DNA from: Phoronis australis
Taxonomy: Eukaryota; Phoronida; Phoronidae
NCBI GenBank assembly: GCA_002633005.1
Contig: NMRA01000170.1
Coordinates: 565,007 to 629,006 of the forward strand
DNA length: 64,000 nt
Reading direction: 5' to 3'
In this document: positions 23,291 through 34,174 of the stretch, in pieces
Layout of the letters: each line of letters opens with the position of its first letter
How positions within the stretch are numbered: the first letter of the stretch is position 1
Program-made: the position numbers and the translations under genes
The notes under the pieces: model-generated
What the model was told of the DNA's origin: nothing
Seen by the model: only the letters and a program-made list of their open reading frames with translations
Database searches by the model: none

Positions 23291-25067
23291 AATATTGACA
23301 CTAGTGCAGGCACTCCCATAGCAAGCGCCACCTTGTGACTTCTTGGAAAACTGTGTGTACAAGCATAATCAGAAAAAGAAACAATTCGTAAATAAATTGC
23401 GGTTTTAAGGGAAACACCAAAATTGTTACACCTAAAAACAAGTGTGAACATATAGAAAACCCTGCTAGTAATTCCAAATATGACGCAATTTTTCTTTGAT
23501 AGTGAAATGAACAAATAATAGAAACAGTGCCTTGCTTTTTTTTGGGGGGGTAACGATGACATATTACCATCAGAAATCGTTAACGTCTTTGTTACCATAT
23601 TCCATATTCATTTACATAAAAATAGCCTCGCAAAACGGTACTTTCGCGAGATTGTGATGGTAAATGGTTCTCGGATGGTTTCCGGAACACCGTAAGATCC
23701 GGGGTTGTTTGTAGACTAGTACTTCATTTGCATATTTACAATTTAATGTGACATAGCATATTCAAATAAAATGTATACACGAACAGTCCAACATGGCCGC
23801 CGAGCAGGCGAGTTTTTACTGATTGAAGTTAAAAGTACGCATCAAATCGGTAGTTTCAGGTATCCATGCTTAACTTAATGTTGAAAGCACAACCTTTAAT
23901 TACAAATGGAACCATGTGATGTAGGCAGCATTTCTCAAATTCCGCAGCTCACACACCGATGAAGCCTGCCACTGCTGACTTTGTGCATGCTCAAAATAAC
24001 AGAATCTTCATTCAGTGATGGCGAAACCTGTTACTCTAAAGGAGAATTTTTTCGCCATTTGACAAGTTGAATTGTGACTCCATTTCCATGTTTGCTGCAA
24101 CCAGTGGGAGGACAATTTTCGAGTACTGGCACGACTGCCGTCAGCTCTCCCCACCACCGGAAACTCAGTGGTTAGAAAGGCCGAGTATCAACAAATCCAG
24201 CATATTTTTGCTCCTCTCAGATGGATTTTCTTTTTGAAAAAGTGAGCAACTAAAAATCAGTAACGCACCACCCACTCGATCTTCCATAAAAGCACAGACC
24301 AGAACCAGTATTGCATTTTTGGCCCAATCAGTCTACTAAAGGCTACAGCAGCAGAAGATATGCTGTTCGGCAAGTGTGCTGTTCTCTTGCGCCGTGAAAA
24401 TATGTTCAGGATCTCATGACTATTGCCTATATCAAACAGTTAACTCGGGCATGCTCAAAGGCGTCCACAACATATGGCGTTGCAGTACCTTAGGGCTATT
24501 CACCACATAAGGGTGGTGCGAAGGAACGTTTGTAGGACTTCAACGGCGCAACGGTAACTATGGCAGGAGTGGCCTAAATGTGTTTATCAATATGTACACG
24601 ATCACAAATCGTAGCCTCGAGTCTTTTCGACATGTGAGAATTCCTTACAAACAACTCCTAATAACCATCTTCAATAATATTCTTGTGATACTATGGGGAA
24701 AAGTAACATTATCTTATAACTAACCATCGGAAATAGTCTTTTATGTAATTCACAAATAGCGGTCTTCACGTTCTTCAAATTTCCACCTTTTCGACGGCGG
24801 TCAGTCCTATTGTATTTTCACATTTTTTATTGTTTTGGTGGAATGTCTTAATACTGATGTACTTTGCACGAATGTTTTGTGTTTTTTATGAATTTGGAAT
24901 CTCACTTTCCCCTCGTGAATACTTAGCAGTGTCGGATTTACATGTAAAGAGGGACAAAGGCATATTCCCCCGAACTGCCCACCGAGAGAGGCTCCCGTCT
25001 GAAATGGGACACCTTAAGTATGAAAAGCTAAACATCATTAAGCTTGGACAAGAGTGACAGTTCATTC

Positions 25068-25093
25068 CACCGTCGTGTGGTCACACGACGGTG
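25068..25093. repeat. Perfect 26-bp palindrome
   Basis: CACCGTCGTGTG and its exact reverse complement CACACGACGGTG are separated by 2 bp. No wider element was recognised around it. Confidence 0.8.
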
Positions 25094-25861
25094 TAGGAAG
25101 TGACCCTCCTCAACATGAAAGCCGGTTGCACGATTTCACACAAACAGGAAAATAGAGGTAATCGATTCCAACATTGGGCCCTCTCTCCGTGAGCAGCCCC
25201 TTAAGAATTTGTCAGTAAAAACACGAAAAGGGTGGCCACTTGAATGTCATCAATGGCGCCCTTCAAGGGCTGGACCCCTGAATTGAAAAGATTTATATTT
25301 TCAAAAATCAGGAAATGAGCAACAATTGATGTTATCTGCCAAGTCATCAATTCTTCTCAAGTGATACAATTTCTAGAAAAAAAATAAAACGACAGTTGTC
25401 TCCGTTATCCCTTGCCAGAGAGAGACCCCTGGAAAAATATTTAGTTTTGCATTCGCAAAATTGTCTTTAAAAATCCATTAAATTAATAGGCTCCGCAAAA
25501 GCTTCGCCTTACAAATTTTCTCGATTTTTCGAAATATATGTATGAATGATTAAGTCCAGGTTTTCAAGCGTGTTTAGACGACCTGTGCTGCAAACACGAA
25601 GACCCTAACAACAATATCCTGACCAGAGTCCTCATAAGGTAAACCATGCACTGATACTGAGTTGTTAAATGTTCTCTTGAATTTGCTCTCTTATCCGTAT
25701 TTCGCAGTCTTTCTTTTCTCGACTGTTCCCGGCCCCAAACCTATGTTGGTTGCCACAGTTTAACCCTGACGCCTGCAAATTTTCTGGGGAAGGCACGTGN
25801 CCCCCCCACCGCCCCCCTCTTCCTAAGGCTCTGAATGAAGGTTTTAATTGTTGATTTGCAG

Positions 25862-26054
25862 CCAGCAGTAGTTGATGGTTTGGACAACGGCCTCCATAAA
25901 TCTGACGGAACGTCTCCTAGTACAATAACGGCAAATGGAACCACTTCCGAGGGAAGATCAAAACGCACTATTGGTGCGTTGATTACGTTGATCGCAATAC
26001 TGGTGCCGTTTCTCATCGTGGGAACAATTTTCAGCTCATCAGAGAAACACTACG
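25862..26054 (+). CDS. LDLa protein exon: cytoplasmic tail and transmembrane span
   Basis: 193 bp, 64 codons plus one base, starting PAVVDGLDNG. It contains the hydrophobic span and ends SSSEKHY before G|GTATGT. A decayed copy of this exon lies at 33980-34173. Confidence 0.82.
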
Positions 26055-26924
26055 GTATGTTGACTTTAAGTGACATGGTGAGCTGCAAAGAAACAAAACT
26101 TGGTGCAGCTAAATGAACTGTAAGATCTTGTGCTCCACTTATGTCGCGATTCAAAGCATAAAACTCTAGGGTAAAGTTCTATGTTCATAGTAAACATGGT
26201 TCAGTCTTTCGATGATTTTCTATCTAACAATTGCCGATTTAACTTTTCAGAGCAAGTAACCCGAGATGTACTCGACAACCGCCTGGATCACGTGACCACA
26301 ACTTCACCCAACCATGTTCAGATAGATCAAGAGCGAGAGTCAGCAAATGGGGAGAGCACCACTGACGGAAGAGTCGATGAAATAGGATGTATGGACGGGG
26401 GCAACAGGAGTTACTGTCTTGGTTGTAACCTGGGATGTTGGCAGTGTCCCAACACAGCGATGTGCATTTGCAAGGAGAAGCTCTGTGACATAGACTACGA
26501 CTGTCCTGATGGAAGTGACGAAGAGTCCATTTGTTCAGCTTCACAGTCAGAGTGTCCCTTAGGAGAAAATATGTTTAAGTGCGCTGACGGCAGTTGTATT
26601 TCGACCTCAATCGTTTGCAATGGGGAGCCAGACTGTCCCGACTCTAGTGACGAAAGAAACTGCTCTAACACATCCTGCGGAAATGGAACATTTCGCTGTG
26701 ATTACGGCGCCTGTGTTGACTCCAACTACGAATGTGACCAAATATCTGACTGTTTTGACAACAGCGACGAGATGAATTGTTCTACCCCGGTTCCCCCTTG
26801 CAAGTACTTTGAGATCTCTTGTGCCACTACTAAAACCTGTATATTTATGTTTCATCGTTGTAATGGTTTCGTAAACTGCTTCGACGGCAGTGACGAGCTA
26901 AACTGTACATCGTCTTCAACTTAA
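25862..26924 (+). CDS. Type II membrane protein with four LDL-receptor class A repeats (3' exons, partial)
   Basis: Two exons are visible. Exon 25862-26054 follows TTTGCAG and ends at G|GTATGT. Exon 26251-26924 follows TTTTCAG and ends in TAA. The first exon encodes a polar N-terminal segment ending in SKR, then a single membrane span (TIGALITLIAILVPFLIVGT). With basic residues before the span and all cysteine-rich repeats after it, a type II orientation is inferred. The second exon encodes a Ser/Thr-rich stem and four LDLa repeats. Each ends in the calcium-binding signature (CPDGSDE, CPDSSDE, CFDNSDE, CFDGSDE); the first is unusually Cys-rich and atypical. No protease, scavenger or other domain follows, so the protein stops at the fourth repeat. 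5' exons were not found. The ligand is unknown. Confidence 0.85.
26251..26924 (+). CDS. LDLa protein last exon: stem and four LDLa repeats
   Basis: 674 bp including the stop. The stem (QVTRDVLDNRLDHVTTTSP onward) precedes four LDLa repeats, of which repeats 2-4 have the six-cysteine spacing and the acidic calcium-site motif. Stop TAA at 26922-26924. Confidence 0.9.
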
Positions 26925-27499
26925 CACTACGTAAGAAAGATACTGCGCAATATGTACTTACCAGGTGTTCATTGCCTAAGACAATGCTAATGCGCTGTGA
27001 ATTCAAACGGATTGGCCTCTGCTTCCGAATAATGAACCCTTGTTTTGAATTTTGTCGTTTTACTTTTGGTCACCTCCAAGGTTTTTATGTTTTATGTTTG
27101 TTACTGAAAATATAAATACGTGAGAAATTTGAGAGCGCCTAGAAGCATTACGTATGGATTTTGTTAAGCGTCGGCGATCGGACTGACTCCGAATTATTTT
27201 CAGAATGCCCAGACATTTTACCGATTCAATTCTGGGAATAGTGTAGACACAATTCGCTTTCTTTACCCCTCATGTTTTAAGCGAACTTGGCGATTCAAGG
27301 CAATGAACCCTCCGTAGGAAGTTGTTCGTTTTCTCTATTGACGAATTTTGTCGGGCTGATTCTCTAAATGTCCCGACAGATTTTGACTCTTCACGACAAA
27401 TGTCCAGGACCGAGAAAATATATATACAAAACGTACCGAGAGTGGCGTAGATATAGTAATATCCCAGGAGACATTATTCGAGTGGTATATTACTTCAAT

Positions 27500-27620
27500 A
27501 TAGGTTATCCCACATACATAGGAATACTACTGCCATATCCTATCGAGAATTCATTTCATCTGGGAATGAATTCGAGATAGGATATCGCAGCAGTATCCCT
27601 AAGTATGTGAGATAACCTAT
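27500..27620. mobile_element. Foldback (hairpin) element
   Basis: Two arms of about 57 bp are inverted around a short spacer. The left arm starts ATAGGTTATCCCACATACAT and the right arm ends ATGTGAGATAACCTAT. They pair almost completely, including the TATCCTATC..GAATTCATT segment near the centre. No coding capacity. Confidence 0.88.
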
Positions 27621-27815
27621 TTATCCCATATATTTGGACTTATTTGCATCACCGTGGCAATACCTTGTTGCCGTGTGATTCGGCTTGTTGTTATATTACG
27701 TCATATGTATGCCAAGAACGGTAGGTCTACCAAAACTGGTTAAGCTACAAGACAATGTGTGAAGTGTTGAATACCCAGTAAAGTTTTATTTCGTAATAAA
27801 TTCATCGGAATTTTT

Positions 27816-28545
27816 AGATTGTGAAATATACACAAAAACTGAAACAGAAAACGTTCCCCACAATATACAATTACAGCCTACACAACGCTTCATTCAAATG
27901 CATTAATGAAGCCCCATACCTCGGGGTCACTCTCACCAATAATTTATCATGGAACACTCATATAGACACAATCACCTCAAAAGCAAACAAAACTCTTGGC
28001 TTCATTAAACGAAATCTCAAATATGCTCCTCAAAAAACAAAAGCCCTTGCCTTCGCTTCACTTGTTAGACCAAAACTAGAATACTCCTCCTCCGTCTAGG
28101 ACCCATCCACTCGTACAAACATTGAAAAAATAGAACAAATACAGTGTGGAGCAGCCAGTTTCGTTTTAAATGACCACTCCAGGTAATCCTCCCTTTCATC
28201 CATGCTCAAAACTCTCAGTTGGCCCACCCTCCAGGAAAGACGAGCTCAAAACAAACTATCCCTTCTGTACAAGATCGTTCATAACCTGGTTGCTATTCCT
28301 CACTCATACCTTACACTCCTACAGACCTCCAGATCACGAAACTCCCACTCTCATACCTTTGAGAGATTATACATCAGTGGCGCACCGCATACTAGTAGGC
28401 AAACTCTTTCTTTCCATCTACCATTCTACTCTGGAATAGACTCCCACAATTCGCCATCTCATCAGAAACAATAGAAATATTTACAAGTCACTGAACATCA
28501 ATCTTACACAGTAATCATTAAGACCTTTTTATCTTGGCACTAACC
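27816..28545 (+). pseudogene. 5'-truncated non-LTR retrotransposon remnant (end of reverse transcriptase)
   Basis: The frame reads YLGVTLTNNLSWNTHID, TLGFIKRNLKYAP, SLVRPKLEYSSSV and SWPTLQERRAQNKLSLLYKI. This is the conserved C-terminal end of CR1/Jockey-like reverse transcriptases (family knowledge). It is dead: the expected SSVWDP has TAG in place of the Trp codon near 28097, a second in-frame stop (TAA) lies near 28184, and a frameshift precedes the terminal WNRLPQF motif, which is read in another frame near 28430. The catalytic RT motifs are missing. Confidence 0.85.
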
Positions 28546-29211
28546 AGCACTTCGTTTTATCGTTATTTTTCACAGTTACGTGCACCTACTAAGTTTTATA
28601 CTACGAACAATGCGCCAACAAGTAAGGATCGATACCACGATCGTTTGTTGTTTTTGGAAGAAGAAGACACAAGTTAAAGCACTGAACCATTCAATTATAT
28701 CAAAAGTTTGTCGGAAACTTAGAAACAATCCATCCGGGAATATAAAAATTGAAACATTCCCTGAACAGAGTTGTCTGGAACAGCTTGTCAGCTTCGATGA
28801 ATTTCTTCGTTTTCTTGGTCTATTTTCGTGTCTGGACTGTAAATAGCAATAGAAACATTTCCCCGTGTTGATCACAGCATTGGAAAATAACGTTGGAAAT
28901 TGTGCTGATTTGCAGAACTTGGGGTAAGGACTATCGCAAAGCAGAAGTTTTACGCCACGGCCAGCGACGGAGAGAAAAAGGAAAGGAACGCTGCGACCAG
29001 ACGATTGTCTCAGTAAAAAATACATACTCGTTATTAGGCCTTGATTTCCTGTAAAGACCTTAGATACCATGGTAGATATACTGTATGCATCCATAACGAA
29101 ACGTTTTTGTTGGATTATTTTGGCAGATGTTACTAGCCGGTAACCTTACGCAGTTTGACCTATTTACATGTATGATGACCCAGATTGAAACTTCCGCGAG
29201 GCCCAAAAATA

Positions 29212-29372
29212 GCCGCCTGCCTCCCGTTCAGTAACGCTAGGACCTCGCTAAAAAGCAAGACTTCGCGAGATTACGTGAGATATTGCCGTGTATTTTAAAT
29301 GAGAGCACGTGACTTTGACTAGGTTTTAGCTAGGTCCTAGCGTAGGTCCTAGCGTCTACTGAACGCACGCCC
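29212..29372. mobile_element. MITE family 2, copy c
   Basis: Third copy of the ~155-bp element, almost identical to copy b. The inverted ends extend outward as GCCTGCCTCCCGTTCAG and CTGAACGCACGCC. Confidence 0.87.
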
Positions 29373-30429
29373 GATCTGTTCACCGTGCGTCGGAATTTTC
29401 ATCGGTAAATCTTTTCTGTTTTTAGAGCAGTAATACTGCTTTTTCAGGAACGATGCCTTGAATTAATGATTTAGGTAACCCAAATGATTGAGCTCAATAA
29501 AATTTGGCGTTGTACACGCGAATTTACTCCACCACCAGACTGCACACCAACCGTAAAATACGGCTTCTACCATTGAATATGGCTTCTACCGTGATATACG
29601 GATTGGCTCTACTTTCCCGTATATCACAGTTGAATACGTAACATATACAATGGCCATATTTTCATATACATGGGATATATGTACGCCAATCGAGGTACGT
29701 TTTGTATTTATCTCCTACGCCTCGAATTCCTAAGTTTCTTTCATTTTTTCCGCAGATTTTTTTAATACTTCACAATACTGTTCACGTGGCGGATCACATC
29801 CTACATGAATGTACTTGCGCGTAAGGCTACAAGTTTTCTCTAGTAAAAGAAACAGTTTTAAATGTGACGATTTATCACTTGAAAAGAGATAACAAAGATG
29901 AAAACAAGAGTAACTTTTCTTTGAACTTGTAGCATCTCCTGAAAATAGTTCAATAACAACCATATTTGATATTGTAGTTACCGACGAATCGGCGTCTGAG
30001 TTGCAGACGATAAAATATTTAGCAAATGAAAACCGAGACAGAACTGTCATATAATTAACAGTCCTGTTTCAGATGTTACGAGTGAGACCTGGTTGTATTT
30101 ACATTGCTATGATTGTATTACTTTAAACTAGTTTCCGAAAGTTTGGCGATCGAACCGGCTAACGACGTCGTGTCGACATTGACCTACCTTTTTAACTTTC
30201 CATGTTTTTTAAAGTGATATATATTTATTGAAGAATACACAAGACATACAAAGAAATGATGACAAATCCAGAAATCGCAAAGCATTATAACTGGGTTTTA
30301 AACAATTCATAAATGAAACTAATATACATAGAGGTATATATATTTAAGTAGTATTTAATATAAGTATCCCAATAATTAGATATGCTATTGCGAATATATA
30401 AAAACAAAAACATGTACAGATTCATGTAT

Positions 30430-31080
30430 GGAAATCAGAAGCAGCAATATTGATAAACGGTACATAAAAATTTGCTAACGTTGCTTAGGAGGAATTCATT
30501 GAGAACGACGTCAAAGTTAAGACTACCATTCAATAATAATGTAACTTTGGTAGCGATATTATTACAAGAATTGATAACATTAATAATTGATTGGTTTTCA
30601 TTGAAGACACGAAAGAGTGAGTCTCTCAGGTATTCAGTGAGGGGACATTTGAAGAAAATATGAGGATAAGATTGATGGTCACCACATTTACAGTTTGGAG
30701 AAACATTACTAAAGTTATGCCTAAACTTGTCAGAATTGAGGAAAAGACTACGTCTTGATCTGTAAAATGCTATTTCGTTACCGCGGGGAAGGGAGAATTG
30801 AGTTAAGGGCGCTGAGTTATCAAAATTGTGAAAAACAGTTCTAAAATTATTTTTATAGGCCTACTCGTAAAAGAGTTGCTTTCCTTAACAGAGACTTGAA
30901 GAGAATTCCAGTTGTTGATGCACATCATGACTGTAGACCTTCTGAATGCCTGACTGAATGACGGAGGAATTGCATATGGGGTGGAGGATCTCAAATTACA
31001 GAGGTCACTGTTGAAGTAGTGCGGGAGGTGAATTCGGCAAGCGCTACTACATGGCCGTATTGCCCTCGACAGATTCAACG
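30430..31080 (-). pseudogene. 5'-truncated non-LTR retrotransposon remnant (C-terminal zinc-finger region)
   Basis: The minus strand reads TPYAIPPSFSQAFRRSTVMM, CINNWNSLQVSVKESNSF, then after a frameshift FKNNFRTVFHNFDNS, and further on NCKCGDHQSYPHIFFKCPLT and YLRDSLF. The C-x-C-x6-H-x4-C zinc-knuckle-like block after the reverse transcriptase is typical of many LINE ORF2 proteins. There is no RT core and the frame is broken. Confidence 0.75.
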
Positions 31081-31089
31081 CTGACGCCC

Positions 31090-31916
31090 CTCGGGCGATA
31101 ATTCTCCAAAATCCACTCGGGCTCTAGAATACGGGGGATAACGACTGAGAACATGTAATAATCTACATTTATACCACTCGAATGGCCATTACAACCGCGT
31201 AATAACTAGTGAGATAACATTTTAGCAGGAACCGAGGCCGGTTTCGAACCCGGGCCGTAAGAGTTTCGAGTCGTCGACTTTACCACTGCACCACTCAGCG
31301 GCTGACGTCATCGAACGTGAAAATAAAATACTTAAATGCGCACGCGCAACAATCGCATGTTCCGCAAAGGGCATTGCACCGACATTTATACGCTATGAAA
31401 AATAAGACGCATAGTTTCCATAAAAACGATACTTTAATTCAGTGAATTTTTTTCTAATTTTCTTTCACTTATAAATCACCGATCTCCAATTTGAATGCGG
31501 GTATCGTGTCGTCGGGATCCTTTGACTTGAGCATTATACTCAGTTACCAGTGGTACCCTACTTTAGCAGACGATATTTTCCCGGTCGAAGCTTAGCATGA
31601 TAAGATTTGTACTAGTAAGCTATAATAGTTTCTAAACCTTAATTTGTAGACTCACTTTATTTCTATTTTGTTTAAATTTTGAATTGGTTTTGAGTAAAAG
31701 CACCATTTAACAAAAATGGCTGGGCTTTTCTTAAAAGGTCACGACCTCCGACCCGGGGCTTCTGACATAGAAAGTAGTTACAAAGCCAAGGCCAGTCGAG
31801 AAAGGTAAATCGATTCATTGCAATGTGGTATAATTGCAGTATGTGGTATAAATAATATGTTCTCAGTCTTTATGCCCCGTATTCTAGAGCCCTCGTGGAT
31901 TTTGACGAATTATCGT
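31090..31916 (-). mobile_element. TIR/tRNA-like element, copy 2 (complete)
   Basis: Bounded by inverted repeats of about 45 bp. The left end contains TCCAAAATCCACTCGGGCTC and GGGGGATAACGACT; the right end contains AGTCTTTATGCCCCGTATTC and CCTCGTGGATTTTG. The body carries a minus-strand tRNA-like segment with box A TGGTGCAGTGG (31283-31293) and box B GGTTCGAAACC (31240-31250). No protein is encoded. Copy 3 begins immediately after it. Confidence 0.85.
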
Positions 31917-32730
31917 CCTGAGGGCGATAATTCTCCAAAATCCACGACGGCTCTAGAATACGGGGGATAACGACTTCGCCATGTAATAATCTATATTTAA
32001 TAACACATTTAGTTGTCTAACGGCGTTAAATAACATTTTGGCGGGAAACCGAGGCCGGTTTCGAACCAGGTTCGCACCATAGACATCACATATTAATATG
32101 TCTATGGTTCGCATCACTCAGCAGCTAACGTCATCGAACGTGAGAATAAAATACTTAAATGAGCACGCGCAACAATTGCATGTTCAACGAACGGCATTGT
32201 ACCGACATTTATACGCTATGAAAAATAAGTCGCAAAATTTCAATAAAAACGACATCTTTAATTCAGTAAAATTTTCTCTCACTGGTAAATCATCGATCTC
32301 CAGTTTGAATGCGAGTAACTGTGGTCGGGATGCTTTGACTCGGGCATTAAACTCAGTAACCACTGGTAACCTACTTTAGCAGACGATATTTTCACTGTGG
32401 AAGCTTAGCATGATGAGATGTGTAGTTAGCTAGAGTAGTTGCTAAAAATAAAAAATATTTTACAGATTCACTTTAGCTCTATTTTGGTACAATTTTTATT
32501 AAGTTTTAAGTAAACACATCATTTTAACAAGAAAAAATCGGCGTTTCTTGAAAGGTCACGACCTCCGACCTCAGGCCTCTGACATAGAAAGTAGTTACAA
32601 AAGCCGAGGCGAGTCGAGGTAGATCGATTCATTGCAATGTTTCTCGTTCGGTATGTGGTATAAATAGATAATTACACGTTCTCAGTCGTTATCCCCCGTA
32701 ATCTAGAGCCCGAGAGGATTTTGGATATTT
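31917..32730 (-). mobile_element. TIR/tRNA-like element, copy 3
   Basis: Its left TIR (31921-31975) follows the right TIR of copy 2 directly, and its right TIR (AGTCGTTATCCCCCGTAATC, CGAGAGGATTTTGGA) ends near 32730. The tRNA-like part is interrupted: the region around 32075-32112 contains a short palindrome (ACCATAGACAT..ATGTCTATGGT) inside the box A to box B interval. Confidence 0.82.
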
Positions 32731-32790
32731 CTCCAAAATCCAATCGGGCTCTAGATTCTTCGCCATGTAATAATATATATTTATTACATG
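32731..32790 (-). mobile_element. TIR/tRNA-like element, copy 4 (5' end only)
   Basis: Another left TIR (CTCCAAAATCCAATCGGGCT, then CGCCATGTAATAATATATAT) follows copy 3 directly, then homology stops. This is a truncated further unit of the array. Confidence 0.75.
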
Positions 32791-33979
32791 AATTTTTGTC
32801 TGAAGAAATAAACTGCGATTTAAATATTCAGTATTCGACGTCGTTTAATACAGGGTGCTTCTCGCAAAACAACCCCCAAACTTTTGCTAATATTTTTTCC
32901 AGTGTACGAAGGATCTTCAAAATTTGTACACTGTCAGTATTGAGCTCACCCTGGCGTTAAATGTTTTTAACGTTAGCGTTTTCGGCAGCATCCCAGCGGT
33001 TTTCCCGATGCTTGATGCATTTAGTCCAATGAAACACGAGGAGGCACGAAAACATGTCTGCATGGGCTAGTTGAGCTGACAACATAGTTTAATTGAGGCA
33101 AAGTCTTACAACTATGTATTCGAACAGTAGGTGTTAGAAATGTCAGCTATCATCTTCTAAGCACATTTCGAATACGTTGCGCTATGTAACTCATCCGTCG
33201 AGCACGAAATTGACAACTTTCGAAACAAATTTACGCTTAAAAAGGGGCGTTGAAAAATCTTTTCGCAACGCGTGTTAAAGTGCTTACTTCGCAGTGGATC
33301 CGTTACAGCAGCATTTTACATTGCTGGCTAAACAAATGAAAATCAAATTAGGCCCTTTCTCTCACAAAATTGGTCTCTTGACTTCTTTGTGTGGATAGCA
33401 AGATTCTTTCGTTGCCAACTTAAGTCACAGGCAATGCGCACACGCGCCATTTTTGAATTCTCAGTCTTAGAGTTGGCCAACTCAAAGAACTTCTGAAGAG
33501 TTTTCTTGAGTCGTTGATGGTTTCGATTTCCTTTTAGTGACATAAATGAAATCCTATATAGAGCTTATTGGTAGGAACTAATTATTAGTGAAGGGGAAAA
33601 AAGGAATGCATATTGACTTAGTCGGCGGGTATTTGTTGGAACATAATCAAAGACGACAAAGTTAATGTAAAATGTTAAACTTTATGGTCGAGGTAAGGGT
33701 TTTCGCAAAAATGTGAGACTTAAAGCAATGTTGAGGACTGTTTCGGTAATATTACTATTACTTTGGGCCATCCTGTTTCACACAAATTGATTTAAATTTT
33801 CCACGTGGCACGAAAAGTCGCATCACGAAATAAAAGAAACTGCATTTTCAAATTGTTATGTACTGTCAGCATATTGTTCCGTAGCTCATCATAGGTATTA
33901 TTTTGGCATAATAAACCGCTTTATTCTGATTTCATATTTATTTAAGTTTTCAACTTTGACTTACGTTTGTTGCTTTTAG

Positions 33980-34173
33980 CCACCTTTAATTGATGACTTA
34001 GACAACGGCGCCTTAAAACTGACGAAACGTATCCTAATTTGAAAAAACAGATGACAGTACTTCAGTACAAATGAAAGGTCGAAGCGCACTGTTGTCACAC
34101 AGATGCTGTTGATTTTAATATATGTGACGCTCCTCATCGTGAGAGGAACTTTCAGCTCAGAGAAAACACTACG
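33980..34173 (+). pseudogene. Decayed duplicate of the LDLa protein transmembrane exon
   Basis: This aligns over its full length with exon 25862-26054, sharing ACTTAGACAACGGCG-like, CTCCTCATCGTG and TTCAGCTCA blocks and the terminal ACACTACG|GTAT donor. The acceptor TTTTAG is also kept. An in-frame TGA occurs after about 20 codons (near 34040) and indels break the rest. Intron homology continues for about 40 bp past the donor. No matching LDLa exon follows. Confidence 0.85.
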
Positions 34174-34174
34174 G

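Larger units (their letters stand above)
22511..25860. other. Intergenic or intronic region without a recognised gene
   Basis: No coding exon could be supported. Upstream exons of the LDLa gene could lie here, but none was recognised. A small direct repeat and a perfect palindrome are listed separately. One ambiguous base (N) lies at 25800 within a C-rich run, a likely assembly or sequencing weak spot. Confidence 0.45.

Noticed and set aside
28576-29094. 172-codon minus-strand ORF and the 88-codon ORF opposite it
   Set aside because: There is no recognisable domain, no splice-linked partner, and it lies in a transposon-rich gap. Overlapping open frames on both strands suggest chance.
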